DNA of 64,000 nt from Amphiura filiformis. Lineage: Eukaryota; Echinodermata; Ophiuroidea; Amphilepidida; Amphiuridae. Position numbers and translations under genes: made by a program. Location: positions 68,484,058 to 68,548,057 of the forward strand of contig NC_092635.1 in assembly GCF_039555335.1 (NCBI RefSeq). Reading direction: 5' to 3'. Under the pieces are notes generated by a model. The model was not told the origin of the DNA. It made no database searches and saw only the letters and a program-made list of their open reading frames with translations. Positions 10,703 through 23,486 of this stretch are shown here, piece after piece (within the stretch, counting starts at the first letter, position 1; each line of letters starts with the position of its first letter).

Positions 10703-11247
10703 TTAAATTATTTCACTTTTCCTGCTATCCTGACAGGATTTGTCTTCAAAAAAGTCCAGAGTGGCATCAGTAAGATGGTCTTCAGGTTCCCATGAATTAG
10801 ACTTGCTTGAAAAGTTCTGCCACTTAATCAGGTAATGCAGTTTACCGTTGACGAATTTTCCTCTGATGACTTTTTCTACTGCATACAGTTTGTCAGTTTG
10901 TTTCTTATGTGCAGGTAATCCCGGCACAGGTAAAATAACTGAATCTTTGACAGTTTGTTTAGCCAGTAAGGGCTCAAATGAGTCTTTTGGAAGATCTGTG
11001 TCATCCAATACTGCTACAGGTGCTTGAGCTTGAAGGTCTACAGGAAGTTCATTATTTGCAGGGCGAACATACCGGTTATATGCAAATTTCATTCTATTTG
11101 CATGTATAGGCGCCTTCAAGAGTTTATTGTTCTCAAGATTTCTAACCATGAAATTCACCGGACTTGATTGTTTTATAATCAAGTATGGGCCGCACCAATG
11201 TTTGCACAGTTTCTTGGACAATCCTGGTTGTGTTACTGGGAAATATA
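10703..11247 (-). pseudogene. pol: Gypsy integrase C terminus with chromodomain
   Basis: The fragment starts at the junction near 11247 with sequence equivalent to GDSVFIYFPVTQPG, continues with SKKLCKHWCGPYLI (the conserved GPY/F module), then a linker of about 60 residues. It ends in a chromodomain (YAVEKVIRGKF, HYLIKWQNF, SNSWEPEDHL) about 20 residues before the stop. The aromatic and WEP positions typical of chromodomains are present. In chromoviruses this domain steers integration towards chromatin. It is the downstream half of the integrase whose upstream half lies at 24165-24663. The two were separated by nested insertions. Confidence 0.9.
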
Positions 11248-11980
11248 TGAATACACTGTCTCCTACACTGTTAGAAATGAATGTAAATTTACAGTTTTTG
11301 AAGATGTAATTATACGGTTGACATTGTCTTTATTACATCAACACGGTATTTTACGTGTAAAAATACAATGAAACGGTAATTTACGCGTAAAAATACAGCA
11401 CACAGACTACTCAAGATTTAAATATCGTTTTTTTACATTCTGATACTGTCGTTTAACAAAAAACCTGTGAATTTACAGGTTTTAAGTTATATCAATATTG
11501 TCATTTTACATCAACACGGTATTTCAAGTGTAACAATACAGTGCACACATATATATACATGTCCGACTCCGTTCTTTTACATTCTAATAATGCCGTTTTG
11601 GAAATAACTGTGAATTTACAGGTTTTGAAAATACCAATATTGTCTTTTTACAAGAACACGGTATTTCAAGCGTAACAATGCAGTACACACATATGTAAAT
11701 ACACGTCTGACCCCGTTGTTTTATATTGTGATACTACCGTTTTGGAAATAACTGTGAATTTGCGGGTCTTAACTTATCTCAATATTGTCATTTTACATCA
11801 ACACGGTATTTTAAGTGTAACAATACAGTACACACATATATATACACGTCCGACCCCGTTCTTTCCCCATTGTGATACTACCGTTTTGGAAATAACTGTG
11901 AATTTACAGGTTTCAACTTATATTAAAATTTTCACTTTACATCAACACGGTATTTTAAGTGTAACAATACAGTACACACA
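11248..11980. repeat. 142-bp satellite, left block
   Basis: About five units of a roughly 142-bp tandem repeat. Landmarks are AACACGGTATTTYAAG, GTAACAATACAGTACACACA, a CACGTCCGACYCCGTT segment, then CCGTTTTGGAAATAACTGTG and AATTTACAGGTTTT. The same array resumes at 19373 after the 7.4-kb composite, so it was one array before that insertion. The first unit, beginning ACTGTTAGAAATGAATG, abuts the broken integrase codon. Confidence 0.9.
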
Positions 11981-12162
11981 TACCGTATTCACTCGATAGT
12001 TAGCACATGTGCTTCCTATCGAGGGCTTTTGAAAACGTGCAAAACGAAAAAAATGAACAGCGCCATCCACAAAAGTGACAAAAGTGTAAAGGGTTTTGAG
12101 CAAATCATCGATACACATAGCTATATACGAACAATTAAACCTACAAATTTGTGTGTTAACTA

Positions 12163-12238
12163 CATTAGCTCAGTTGGTAAAGCGACAGAATTTGAATCAT
12201 CTTCAGAAGAGCGAACTGAGCAGGAGTTCGAGGCTCGT
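12163..12238 (+). other. tRNA-derived sequence inside the left terminal repeat
   Basis: TTAGCTCAGTTGGTAAAGC fits the internal pol III A box and GGAGTTCGAGGCTCG about 45 bases later fits a B box. The acceptor stem does not close and no standard anticodon loop can be drawn, so this is not a functional tRNA. An inverted copy lies at about 19115-19195, and a more diverged one at about 18835-18880 on the minus strand. Confidence 0.6.
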
Positions 12239-12753
12239 TTTAAACTTTTCCGTTGATTAATTTTTATTTTGGGGTTTGAGCTTTTCTTGATAAATTTAAT
12301 CTTTTTTTGCTTTGTTTTTCATTTTGTTTCTTTATTGTTTCTTATTTGCTTTATTTTGTTTTGTTTTTCTTTTCTTTTCTTTTTCTTCTTTCTTTTTGTT
12401 CTATTCATACTGGGGTCATGGGCTGTTTATTCAACAATGTAGTTGGGTATGCCCTCAATGTTAAAATGAGGTGGTCATGGTCCTCTTTGCCATTACACGC
12501 TGCAGAAATTCCATATTTTTCAAAGGCTCTGATGATGGTTCCCTTCTATCAAATGACTATCATTGAAGACTGAGTCCGCAGTCTATTTCAAAATACTGAC
12601 TTCGTTTTACATCAAGAAGGACACAATAACTGCGACTTAAACGTGATATGGACATGCTTTTTAACCGCAAAGAAATCTTTTGCATTTTATAATTTTAACC
12701 TTATCCATTATACTTTTATGATTTTGTGCAATACGAAAAATAAAAAAACCAAA

Positions 12754-12902
12754 GAGCGTGTTTATAGTGAGCCACATTATGCGGTATTTAGCTGGACTGC
12801 CACGCAGTCTATATTTGTTTATGTTTTACTAACCATTGCAAATCTAGACTGCGCGGTAGTTTAGCTAAATAACGGAAAGATTGTCTCACTATAAACACGC
12901 TC
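12754..12902. repeat. Foldback element
   Basis: GAGCGTGTTTATAGTGAG (12754) is exactly complementary to CTCACTATAAACACGCTC (ending 12902). Inside, AGACTGCGYGGYAGT-type segments also pair. The 73-codon frame across it is a by-product. Confidence 0.85.
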
Positions 12903-12974
12903 ATTGTGTAACATATAAAATCCGCCCGATTCAATTGTGCCTGTTACCTTGTGTGCTTTATTGAATCAGGGACC

Positions 12975-13216
12975 TTGTATAGAGGCCCTGCATGAAATTA
13001 TCGATTGGCTCCAGACAAAGGATTTGAACCGGTGTCCTTCACCGTAGTTATAGCGGAGTGCAGTCCATTCAATCAAATGTTGTCATCAACCTATTTGATC
13101 GTAGTGCAGGGTTATGTGTGTGAGACGAACTGTCACGGTAGATTGCAATCATGCTTTTATTGAATGCATTTGAGTAGTCCGCCATATTTACGGGATGATA
13201 CGTCACATGCAAGGCC
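12975..13216. repeat. Inner inverted repeat, left arm (tRNA-like segment)
   Basis: This arm is the reverse complement, at high similarity, of 17258-17490. Both include GGTGAAGGACACCGGTTCAA (minus strand here), which contains a B-box-like GGTTCAAATCC, and a segment TTGATCGTAGTGCA. The element may be tRNA-derived. No open gene is supported. Confidence 0.7.
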
Positions 13217-13967
13217 TCTATATGGAGGGACTGTAAACGGCTTCCACCCATTGTACCATGCGAGTTGCTGGTTTACAAATTATCCTTAGTTGAGCAAGCA
13301 TGAACGTTGATCAATAGACCCTGGTACGAATCCAAGCACAGTTACAACACAGCGCGTGGCTTGTCTTGTACATTGCGAAATGAGCCTACATGTTTGCCTA
13401 TAATGACAGACTCTAGAAGTGCCAACATAAATCTTCAAAGAACATCATCTTAAGAATTATTTCAGTATCGAAATCAGTAGGAATACCAAGCGTACGGTGT
13501 ACACATTCCAGAAAAAATATAATTTTGTTTGTTCTAGCATTCTGTATCTCCACAAAATTATCACATTTTGTCTTCAAAATCCTATGTAAATGATTTTCCA
13601 TGCTACACAGAAATTGTGTTCGACAAAGGATAGACATTTTACACAATTTTACATAACTTAAAAAAGATATTGGAATACTTTGATGTTTTTTTATATTTAG
13701 TAGGGCAACATGAGTAAATAATAAAATTCAAACATAGCGCACTCGGCGCAACTCGCATACAATCGAAGGTCGAAAAGATAATCTGATAACAATAGCTTGA
13801 CAATAATCTGTTTCAGTCCCTGATTAAATGGCCAAAAATACGCCAACAATGACATAACAGCAAGCCAAAGACGAATTCTGATCACCAAGTGGGTTGGAGA
13901 AGTATGGAAGGACATTACAATGAAGGGAACCAGACCTACTGTACATATTTCGATGAGCATAACAAAC

Positions 13968-14145
13968 ACCAATTCAGCATCGAAGTGGTTACGTAATTCT
14001 CTTGGTTACCGGATCACGCTATTTTGGTGTGCCTTCGAGTGCCATATACTTTATGTGGTGATCATTTCGATCGTGGTTCATTACTCTAGCGCGTGATCCC
14101 GTTGACATAGTAACATTACGTAACTTCGATACTGAATTGGTGTCG
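13968..14145. repeat. Foldback element
   Basis: CACCAATTCAGCATCGAAGT and GGTTACGTAA pair with TTACGTAACTTCGATACTGA and ATTGGTG at the other end, around a core of about 115 bp. Confidence 0.75.
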
Positions 14146-16810
14146 TATGACCTTTGACATGCATGCATTCTTTTGTCGAGAGTGACATGGTCTTTCAATT
14201 CGTGCCGAGTGTCCTTGTCAGACTTGACTATGCATCAGTGGTAGTCCATACAGGACCAACGCAATATATAGCACTATTATCAACGCCGTCAGGCGTTGGT
14301 CCTTATAGATTGGTGCTCTACCCCCAGCAGCGCAATCGAATTACCATAAGCAGTGACCTGAACCAACCCAGTTAATGACAACGTAATAACTCCAAATATG
14401 GTTGGTAACCACGCCCATCATTTAAACGCATCTGTTATGTAACTGGGACGAGTACGCTAGTCATCTCAATCGATTGATTTTGAGATTGCATGGATCAAAA
14501 CACTTCACACTTTTGAAGTAGCTGGGTTTCGATCCGGGTTTCGATAGACCAGCAGTGTAGGCCTAAACCGTGATATCATATTAATTTATTTTGTAAAATC
14601 AGTGTTATTTTATTAGTCTGGTTCTATTTTGGAAATGTGCTTATTTATTAAGCATCAAGCGGCAAGTTCGCGTAAAAGCTGGCAACCAGATTGTTTTGTT
14701 TCGTTCGGGTATGACGAATTCAAAACTTTTGTCAACCATTGGAACTCCGTGACCCTCAAAAAAGACCCTCAAACACCCTACATGCTCATAGTCATATAGG
14801 GGGCAAAAATTAAACATGCTCCAAATTCACTAAAAACATGTCAAATTATTTGTCTAGGTCCAAGGATTACAAAAGTAAAACATATTTGCACGTAGGCCAT
14901 ATAGTTACCAAGTTTTGAGGCTCGACAGGTCCAAGGTCAATTTGCATGCTAGGGGTGAAAAAGTAAAAGTCACTCCGATTTTCGAAAAATGGATGCAAAC
15001 TGTTCTTCAAGTTCAAGGGATTCTTTGTTTAATCACTCAATCGTTGTTTCATTCAACCAACATCCGCCCAATAAGTATTCAACAAACAATCAATAAAACA
15101 ATCAGAATCATTTAATGAATTGATTAATGAATTATTTGATATGGAGGTCATCCAATCAATCAATATAATATAATAATATAATAGAATCACAATAACTTAA
15201 TATATTGATATTTCGATGAATTAATAGTCAGTCTGATGAAATTAAATTTGAACTACTCATCAAGCATCAATCAATAATCATTCGCTTGATCAATCGATGA
15301 ATTATTAACAATTTACATTGTCATGATTGTAGTCTCACAATTAATGTATCGTATCTTGGTGTTAAAATATCAATCAAGTAATCGAGTCAAGCAACCACTC
15401 AATAATCAGTCTCCATGGTCTTACACTAGGATCCACAACATGCTCATCTAATAAGGGCACAATTCTTTAACCCCAATACATTTGTATATTCATTGAATGA
15501 CCTTTGACAATTTGGGTACAAAACTCATACTCTGCAACTTGAGGTCAAATTTGCACTATTGAGTATTTAATTGAGGTTATTGAACTATGTCATTGGGATT
15601 AGGTCATTGTGGTCCATAGTGTTAGATCTGGCAATCTCAATCAGTCAGCCAAATAGTTATTGACCGCTCATAAATTCATCAACCTCAAATTAATCAGTCT
15701 CTCAATCAACCAATCATTCATTCGTTAATTTAATTACATTTTGCATTCGTTTATAATTCATATGCATGATTATAGAAGATTTCATTGAAACAAAACCAAA
15801 AGTAAACTCACTGTTTGACGGTTTCGCCTATCATGGTCGATAGGCATCATCAGAATGATGGTTGCAGATCCATACTTCCGGTTGGACGTATCCCGACTGA
15901 AGAGGGTGTTTTATCAGCCAGGAGAGGATCATAAACGTGACTAAGGAAGTGGGCCCCCTCGTCTCTGTTCATGACGTTCGGACCTCGTCTCCTGATCCAA
16001 ATGGATTCATGATATTCATTCATTAGTGACTGATTAATCATCAATGGAATGACAATTCGAGCAATTTTAATACTCTGGTTCAGATATGATTAGTTTTTGA
16101 TCTAAAAAAAACTCTAAACAAAAAAGTAAGCAAGCAGAAATGAAAGAAATCATAATTTCTCGATATAAGCGCCTTGTGGTTGCGTGCAATATAAGGCGCT
16201 TAATAAATTGTATGTATTATATTATTATTTATAGGAAACAAACCAAAAGTTCGATGACGTCATATAATCGATTTTTCATTTAGCAGGGGAGGGGTTCAAA
16301 AAGTTTATAAAATCATATATTTTGGGGTCAAATATCGGTCAAAATTGATCTTTTGGTCCGAAATTCTCAAGCAAAATTCGTTTATAATACGTCGTCGACC
16401 TTTGATTTGTTCCTTTATCTAATATAACACCTTTAGACAGAGAAAACGTGACAAAAATAAGATTGGAGATGATCATTTGATCAATCAAAAGATTAATATA
16501 ATATTAATATATATTAATATACATTGATCGAAAAAATAATATAAATTTAATGTAAATAAATAATAAATAAATATTTTCTTTATAAATAAATGGATAAATA
16601 AATCAACGAATAAAATGAATAAAAACATAAGCCTGATAAAGGGCAATATATAAATCAATCAACGAATAGAAAATAAATAAATGAATAATAAAACAAATAC
16701 TGATGAATAGAAATAAATATATTAACGAATAATTAATGAATACACATTAATAATAAAACATAAATGATGATAAACGAAATAAATATAATTATAGGCCCGT
16801 ATTCAATAAT
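14146..16810. other. AT-rich noncoding interior of the composite
   Basis: Contains CAATCAATCAAT-type and AAATAAATAAAT-type low-complexity sequence (15000-15760, 16480-16800) and a short palindrome CGCCTATCATGGTCGATAGGC at 15825. Near 16170-16200 there is AAGCGCCTTGTGG and TATAAGGCGCTTAATAAAT, resembling a degraded SINE 3' tail. No gene is supported. Confidence 0.5.
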
Positions 16811-17111
<301 letters not shown>

Positions 17112-17257
17112 CTTGCTGAACTTATTATTGTCAAGAAAGGAATTAAAGTAAATAAATGAGTGAAACCCAAAGTTTTTATGTGTGTCTTCCAATTCTATAT
17201 TTTTCTTAAACATGTTAAACGAATAGGCCAACTATCACAATTATACAGGTTGTGCAT
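17112..17257. other. Spacer after the microsatellite
   Basis: Short noncoding sequence. Nothing recognised. Confidence 0.4.
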
Positions 17258-17490
17258 ATGACGTATCATACCGTAAATATGGTGGACTACTCAAATCCAT
17301 TCAACAAAAGCATGATTGCAATCTACTGAGACAGTTCGTCTCACACACATAACAAATGCACTACGATCAAATAGGTTGATGACAACATTTGATTAAATGG
17401 ACTGAACTGCCCCATGATGACGGTGAAGGACACCGGTTCAATTCCTTTGTTTGTAGCCAATCAATAATTTCAAGCACAACCTCTATACAA
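17258..17490. repeat. Inner inverted repeat, right arm
   Basis: Partner of 12975-13216 in opposite orientation. It contains GGTGAAGGACACCGGTTCAA on the plus strand. Confidence 0.7.
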
Positions 17491-17708
17491 AAATAGTAAC
17501 GAATCGTGGTTAACCAGGACAATATTTATATTAAATGTAGTGATGACAAAAGGAACTGATTGTGTGCAGGTCAGTGAACGATGAGGGTAAGAAGAAAATC
17601 GAGTATTATAATAGCATTAACACATATGCAATTGAAGAGGATTAATAATCAATTTTGTTACGCAATACTTGTGTCAAGAAGCTAGTGTTCTGGTAGCAGG
17701 TAGGCAAG

Positions 17709-17792
17709 CCACACCTACTACGATTAGTTATTGATGATATTCAGTCAATCGGATTGGCTGAATATCATTAGTAGCTGTCAGTAGGCGTGGTT
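17709..17792. repeat. Foldback hairpin
   Basis: CCACACCTACTACGATTAG and TGATGATATTCAGTCAATC pair imperfectly with GATTGGCTGAATATCATTAG and GTCAGTAGGCGTGG. Confidence 0.7.
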
Positions 17793-18924
17793 AGTCAGTT
17801 TGACATTTCCCCCGACTTTCCGGGAAGGATATGTCCAATGTAGAAGGACCCACGCCTGACGGCGTGGACTATCGTACTAAATGGAGCGTGGTCCTCCTTG
17901 AAGGACTAATCAGTGGTCATGAAAGGATTCAATTAACCTCTGCCCCAGTAATCCCAAGCAATTGTCTGAAATTGCTCCTCGGAGATGTATCATGATAGTC
18001 ATAACGACCAAAAGATAAATGACTGACTATCATTGAGGACTAAGTTCCGCAGTCTAGGTGAAGCTGAGTCCTATCAAAATCAAACAGGAAACAATTTCGT
18101 GCCTAATTTTAACACCGGGATTTTTTTCAAATGTATATCCAAGAACTATGTTTTTATTCAACATTTTTTATTCAACATTACTGAAAAAAAAAGTTTTTTT
18201 ATTTGACCGAGAATTTTCAAAGCAAAAACGCGTATTTCTGTGCTAAGTTCAACATGTATCGACCGACTTTTAGCACGACTATGCGTAACAATTCGCAAGG
18301 GAAATGTTACGTGTAATCCGATTATCACTGTCAGCTGGATCACGTTTTTGAGTTCTGCACCACGATCGATATGATCGCAACACAAAGTCTATGGCATTCA
18401 ACGCCATTTATTGTTCTATTGTGTCCCAGCAGCTATGTCTGCCATTGAGGTGTAGCATGCATGGGTGTAGAAATGCATGAAATTGGATGTAGGGGTGAAA
18501 TTTTAAAGTTGAACCAATTATTCGCCAGCGAAGTGTTACGTGTAATCCGATTATCACTTTGTCTATTAGAACGAAATGAGCGTATTTATTTGCCTTCAAA
18601 AAGGTGCGTGATCCAGTTACCAAGGAGTTATGTAACCACTCCACTTTTAATCCAACTGATCTCTAATTGTTCCTTTGGTAAAAATAAATAAATAAATAAA
18701 TAAAAAGCCCACAAAAAACCTTCAAGAATTGTCAAATGTAGGCCTATATTCGTAGTTAAAAAAAAGACCTGTAAAACAAACATGGCAGAGAAAAAAAATC
18801 TAAATAGTGAAATACTGAACAGATTTGACCTTCATCGAGTCTCGAAGTCCGGCATTTTCCAAACTGAGCTAATGGGGTTCAGACATACATTTGCAGGTTG
18901 AATTGTTCGTATATAGGTATGTTT
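17793..18924. other. Noncoding interior of the composite
   Basis: Contains a short inverted pair ACCCACGCCTGACGGCGTGG (17848) and a repeated GTTACGTGTAATCCGATTATCACT motif seen at 18306 and 18535. Nothing is recognised as a gene. Confidence 0.45.
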
Positions 18925-19372
18925 TGAATAAATAACCCATGACCCCAGTATGAATAGAACAAAAAAGAAAGAAAGGAGAAAAAGAAAAGAAAAGAAAAAA
19001 CAAAACAAAATAAAGCAAATAAAAAACAATAAAGCAACAAAATGAAAAACAAAGATTAAATTTATCAAGAAAAGCTCAAACCCCAAAATAAAAAGCAACG
19101 GAAAAGTTTATAACGAGCCTCGAACTCCTGCTCAGTTCGCTCTTCTTAAGATGATTCAAAGTCTGTCGCTTTACCAACTGAGCTAATGTAGTTAACACAC
19201 AAATTCGTAGGTTTAATTGTTCGTATATAGCTATGTGTATCGATGATTTGCTCAAAACCCTTTACACTTTTGTCACTTTTGTGGATGGCGCTGTTCATTT
19301 TTTTTCGTTTTTGCACGTTTTCAAAAGCCCTCGATAGGAAGCACATGTGCTAACTATCGAGTGAATACGGTA

Positions 19373-20945
19373 TAAATATAGACATCCGACTCTGTAACTT
19401 TACATTCAAATAATGCCGTTTTGGAAATAACTGTGAATTTACAGGTTTTGAAAATACCAATATTGTCTTTTTACATCAAGACGGTATTTCAAGCGTAACA
19501 ATACAGTACACACACATATATATACACGTCCGACTCCGTTCTTTTACATTTTAATAATGCCGTTTTGGAAATAACTGTGAATTTATAGGTTTTGAAAATA
19601 CCAATATTGTCTTTTTACATCAACACGGTATTTCAAGCGTAACAATACAGTACACACATATATGTATGTAAATACACGTCCAACACCGTTTTTTAACATT
19701 GTGACACTACTGTTTTGGAAATAACTGTGAATTTGCAGGTTTTAACTTATCTCAATATTGTCATTTTACATAAACACGGTATTTTAAGTGTACCAATACA
19801 GTACACACATATAAATATAGACATCCGACTCCGTTATTTTACATTCAAATAATGCCGTTTTGGAAATAACTGTGAATTTATAGGTTTTGAAAATACCAAT
19901 ATTGTCTTTTTATATCAACACGGTATTTCAAGCGTAACAATACAGTACACACATATGTAAATACACCTCCGACCCCGTTGTTTTATATTGTGATACTACC
20001 GTTTGGGAAATAACTGTGAATTTGCGGGTTTTAACTTATCTCAATATTGTCATTTTACATAAACACGGTATTTTAAGTGTAACAATACAGTACACACATA
20101 TATATACACGTCCGACCCCGTTCTTTCCCCATTGTGATACTACCGTTTTGGAAATAACTGTGAATTTACAGGTTTCAACTTATATTAAAATTTTCACTTT
20201 ACATCAACACGGTATTTCAAGTGTAACATATTACAGTGCACACATATATATACACGTCCGACTCCGTTCTTTTACATTCTAATAATGCCGTTTTGGAAAT
20301 AACTGAATTTATAGGTTTGGAAAATACCAATATTGTCTATTTATATCAACACGGTATTTCAAGCGTAACTATACAGTACACACACAAGTCCGACTCCGTT
20401 CTTTTACATTCTAATAATGCCGTTTTGGAAATAACTGTGAATTTATAGGTTTGGAAAATACCAATATTATCTTTTTATATCAACACGGTATTTCAAGCGT
20501 AATAATACAGTACACACATATGTAAATACACGTCCGACCCCGTTCGTTTTGGAAATAACTCTGAATTTACAGGTTTCAACTTATATTACCGTAATATTTT
20601 CACTTTACATCAACACGGTATTTCAAGTGTAACAATACAGTGCACACATATACACGTCCGACTCCGTTCTTTTACATTCTAATAATGCCGTTTTGGAAAT
20701 AACTGTGAATTTATAGGTTTTGAAAATACCAATATTGTCTTTTTACATCAACACGGTATTTCAAGCGTAACAATACAGTACACACATATATGTATGTAAA
20801 TACACGTCCGACACCGTTTTTTTCTAACATTGTGACACTACTGTTTTGGAAATAACTGTGAATTTGCAGGTTTTAACTTATCTCAATATTGTCATTTTAC
20901 GTCAACACGGCATTTTAAGTTTAAGTACACACATATAAATAGCCC
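19373..20945. repeat. 142-bp satellite, right block
   Basis: About eleven units of the satellite described at 11248, with small indels and TATATA/TGTATG length changes. The 70- to 90-codon frames within it are translations of the repeat. Confidence 0.9.
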
Positions 20946-21422
20946 TATAGACATCTCAGTTCGGGGGCACTGCTAATTCAAAGACGTCTCTGATATCAAA
21001 GACTCTTCAGTGCCGAGACACCTGACAGTATCATAATTCAGAGACGTCTCATAAATCACATACTCCCTAGTCTCAAAACCCAGCCGCAAACGATATTAGT
21101 AAATGTTGGTGAACGTGAACCGGCGCAGCGGGAATACTTTTGCGAGTAGGCCTAATCAGGGTTGTAGCTAGCCCAAGTTGAGTGCCTGCTAATTTTACTA
21201 TCCAATTCATGAATTAAAGCGCAGGCTCGGGGTACACTCTTTATATTAAACGTGAGAAATCGGGGAATGCTAAAAGAAATTTTGTTGCTCTTTATCATAA
21301 CTTTGAGCTTAAATGCTGCAGAATAACTGTGCTTCCTCGACGACATTTTGCAGACTTTCATTTCTCCGTACACATCAAAACTCAACATGTGGTGATGAAT
21401 GCACCAAAACTTTTACATTAAT
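20946..21422. other. Noncoding with a possible degraded HTH transposase start
   Basis: On the minus strand near 21270-21340 a short frame reads SSRKHSYSAAFKLKVM, which resembles the N-terminal helix-turn-helix start of pogo/CENP-B-type transposases. The similarity ends after about 16 residues. Paired GAGACGTCTC motifs (20976, 21041) form small palindromes. No gene is claimed. Confidence 0.25.
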
Positions 21423-21430
21423 ATTTCATA

Positions 21431-21911
21431 CCCGGGGGGCACTCCAACTTTGGAGGTGACGCGTATGTAGGGCTGTTAAGACCCCTTTTTCAGCATCGCT
21501 GTCACCCAAAGACCCCATATTTTTTACGAACACATGCTCTGTCACCCGAAAAACCCCTATTTTTCCATTTGATCTGTCACCCAAAGACCCTTACAAGTTC
21601 AATTTGAACAGCAAGTTTCATTTATCCCTGATTTTGTTACCTATTTTGAAAAAACAAAGACATTTAAGCCATTTTCGAGGTTTTTGTGGCGCTGTTTCGG
21701 TTCTCACCCAAAGATTCCATTTAAAAAAAGGTCATGTTCTCACCCAATGACCCCATATTTTTTACATTTTGCTCTCACCGAATGCCACAAATCATGCTCT
21801 CACCCAATGACCCCATATTTTTTACATTTTGCTCTCACCGAATGCCCCTTAGTGCGAAAGTGCCAGCCCTACATCTATATCCATTTCAAATTGAAGTGCC
21901 CCCCCCCCGGG
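21431..21911. mobile_element. hAT-like MITE with C/G-run termini and 8-bp target duplication
   Basis: The element runs from CCCGGGGGGCACTCCAACTT to GAAGTG, a C run and CCGGG, and is flanked by an exact 8-bp duplication ATTTCATA at 21423-21430 and 21912-21919. Inside, a segment of about 57 bp (TCTCACCCAATGACCCCATA...) is duplicated in tandem (about 21734 and 21791). An 8-bp duplication fits the hAT superfamily. No transposase is present. Confidence 0.85.
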
Positions 21912-21919
21912 ATTTCATA

Positions 21920-23284
21920 GAGTATTTATACTTGAACTGCAACATTATATGGGGAGTAGTAAATCAATTGTTCAGGCCCCGACTCATGGAAACAATTTCA
22001 ACCAATACCAAGAAGAAACTAGAAACATTTTTATTCACTATTTCATTCAAACATTTTTATTTCCCAAAATTATTATCATCGTTATTATTTACAGGGCGTT
22101 TCTAGATTCCGAGACCGCCGGGGGCTGAACTGAACAAAATTTCAAAATGTTGAACATCGGCGTGGCAGCGCCGCTAGGGTTGTCTGAGCGGCGATGTGCC
22201 CCTCACCCCTCCGAATTAGACATTTTTTTTCAATGTGAAGGCCCCAATGGAGCCATTTGGTGCAACATGATTATTGGTTATTTTCGGAGCATATACTTTT
22301 TACGGATTTCCAACTGAGCTGCAAATTTTAGTTTTAAATGAATGGGCCTACTTGTGCTCAATAACTCCTACAATTCAGCCTAAGTGTAGCCTTTTTTTTG
22401 GTTTAACGCAAGGGGTGCTTGAGGGGGATCTGCTATAATAGGCCTATAGGCATATATCTATGAAAGATAGGCCTGTAATTCATAACAAATTTCCTGCGGA
22501 CCTGACTTCTGGGCCGCAAATGTTATGGGTATGAACCTGCTCAATTAGGCCTATATGGATACTTGCAAGTTAGCCTTTTCTTTTTGACGGAGAAGGGTAC
22601 CTGAGGGGGATGTGCTCTCTCAGAAGTTGGGGAACTTTTCAAAAAATTAATGAAAGGCACAATAAAGTCATTTTGTGTAAAAGTTTACACTTATTTATTG
22701 GTATTATTTTCGGCATAATAGATTTCAACGGACCCGAGTTATGGGGGTAGTATCCTCAAACTAAAAGCCATTTGGTGCAACATTTTGCATTAGGCCCCTA
22801 TTATTATCTTATTTTTCCGACCATCATGATTAAGCATAGCCTATAGGCCATTATAATCATGTCATGCTAATGCATAATATGTATTTTAGAACGGATTTCC
22901 AGTGGATGCGATTTCCGTGTCACAAATTTCAAGCATGAACATATGATGCGCAATAACTCAGAACGTACTCTTCTTCTTTTCTTCCTTGTTTTCTTTCCAC
23001 TTTTCTGCCTTTCTTTTGCCTAAAAATGCCCGGACATTGAAATGAGGCTAGGTGGCTGTGCAAAACAAAATTTTCATCCCAGTTTTGCTAATATTTTGTG
23101 CCGATTTTTGTAACATTTTCGTCCCGGTATTGGTATTATTTTATATTTGTTTTCAGTTTTCGGGATATTTCTTTCTTTCAATTTTTGGGAAATTAGACCG
23201 AAAAAGTAGGCCTTTTCCTTTTCCCTCCCTTCGATTTTTTAGGGGGCACTGTCTGTATACCTTACTGCCCCACTGGCTTTGCCC
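21920..23284. other. Noncoding nested sequence
   Basis: Contains repeated GGCCTATA words and a (C/T)-rich tract. The 103-codon frame at 23052 has no recognisable domain. Nothing is supported as a gene. Confidence 0.4.
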
Positions 23285-23486
23285 AGGCCCGTACGCAGGG
23301 AGGGGAGGGGGGCGTGCAGTGTGGCAAAAGGAAAACAAAAAGGTTTTTTTAATGCTTTTTTAGTCAAAAAAGTCCAAAGTTTTGGGTAGAAGGTCCACTT
23401 TTTACAAAATCGCACCACCCCCTGGAAAAAGGTCCACCTTTTAAAATCAGCACCCCCCCCCTAAAAGAAATAATGCGTACGGGCCT
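23285..23486. repeat. Inverted-repeat element (AGGCCCGTACGCA termini)
   Basis: AGGCCCGTACGCA at 23285-23297 is the exact reverse complement of TGCGTACGGGCCT at 23474-23486. The flanks TGGCTTTGCC and TGGCTATGCC look like a target duplication with one change. The interior is G/C-run rich and noncoding. Confidence 0.8.

Noticed and set aside
12163..12238. A functional tRNA gene
   Set aside because: A- and B-box-like motifs are there but the acceptor and anticodon stems do not form; it is called tRNA-derived sequence only.
21684..22105. Two overlapping frames with repeated SPNDPIFFTFCSHR-like text
   Set aside because: They are readings of a 57-bp tandem duplication inside a non-coding hAT-like MITE.
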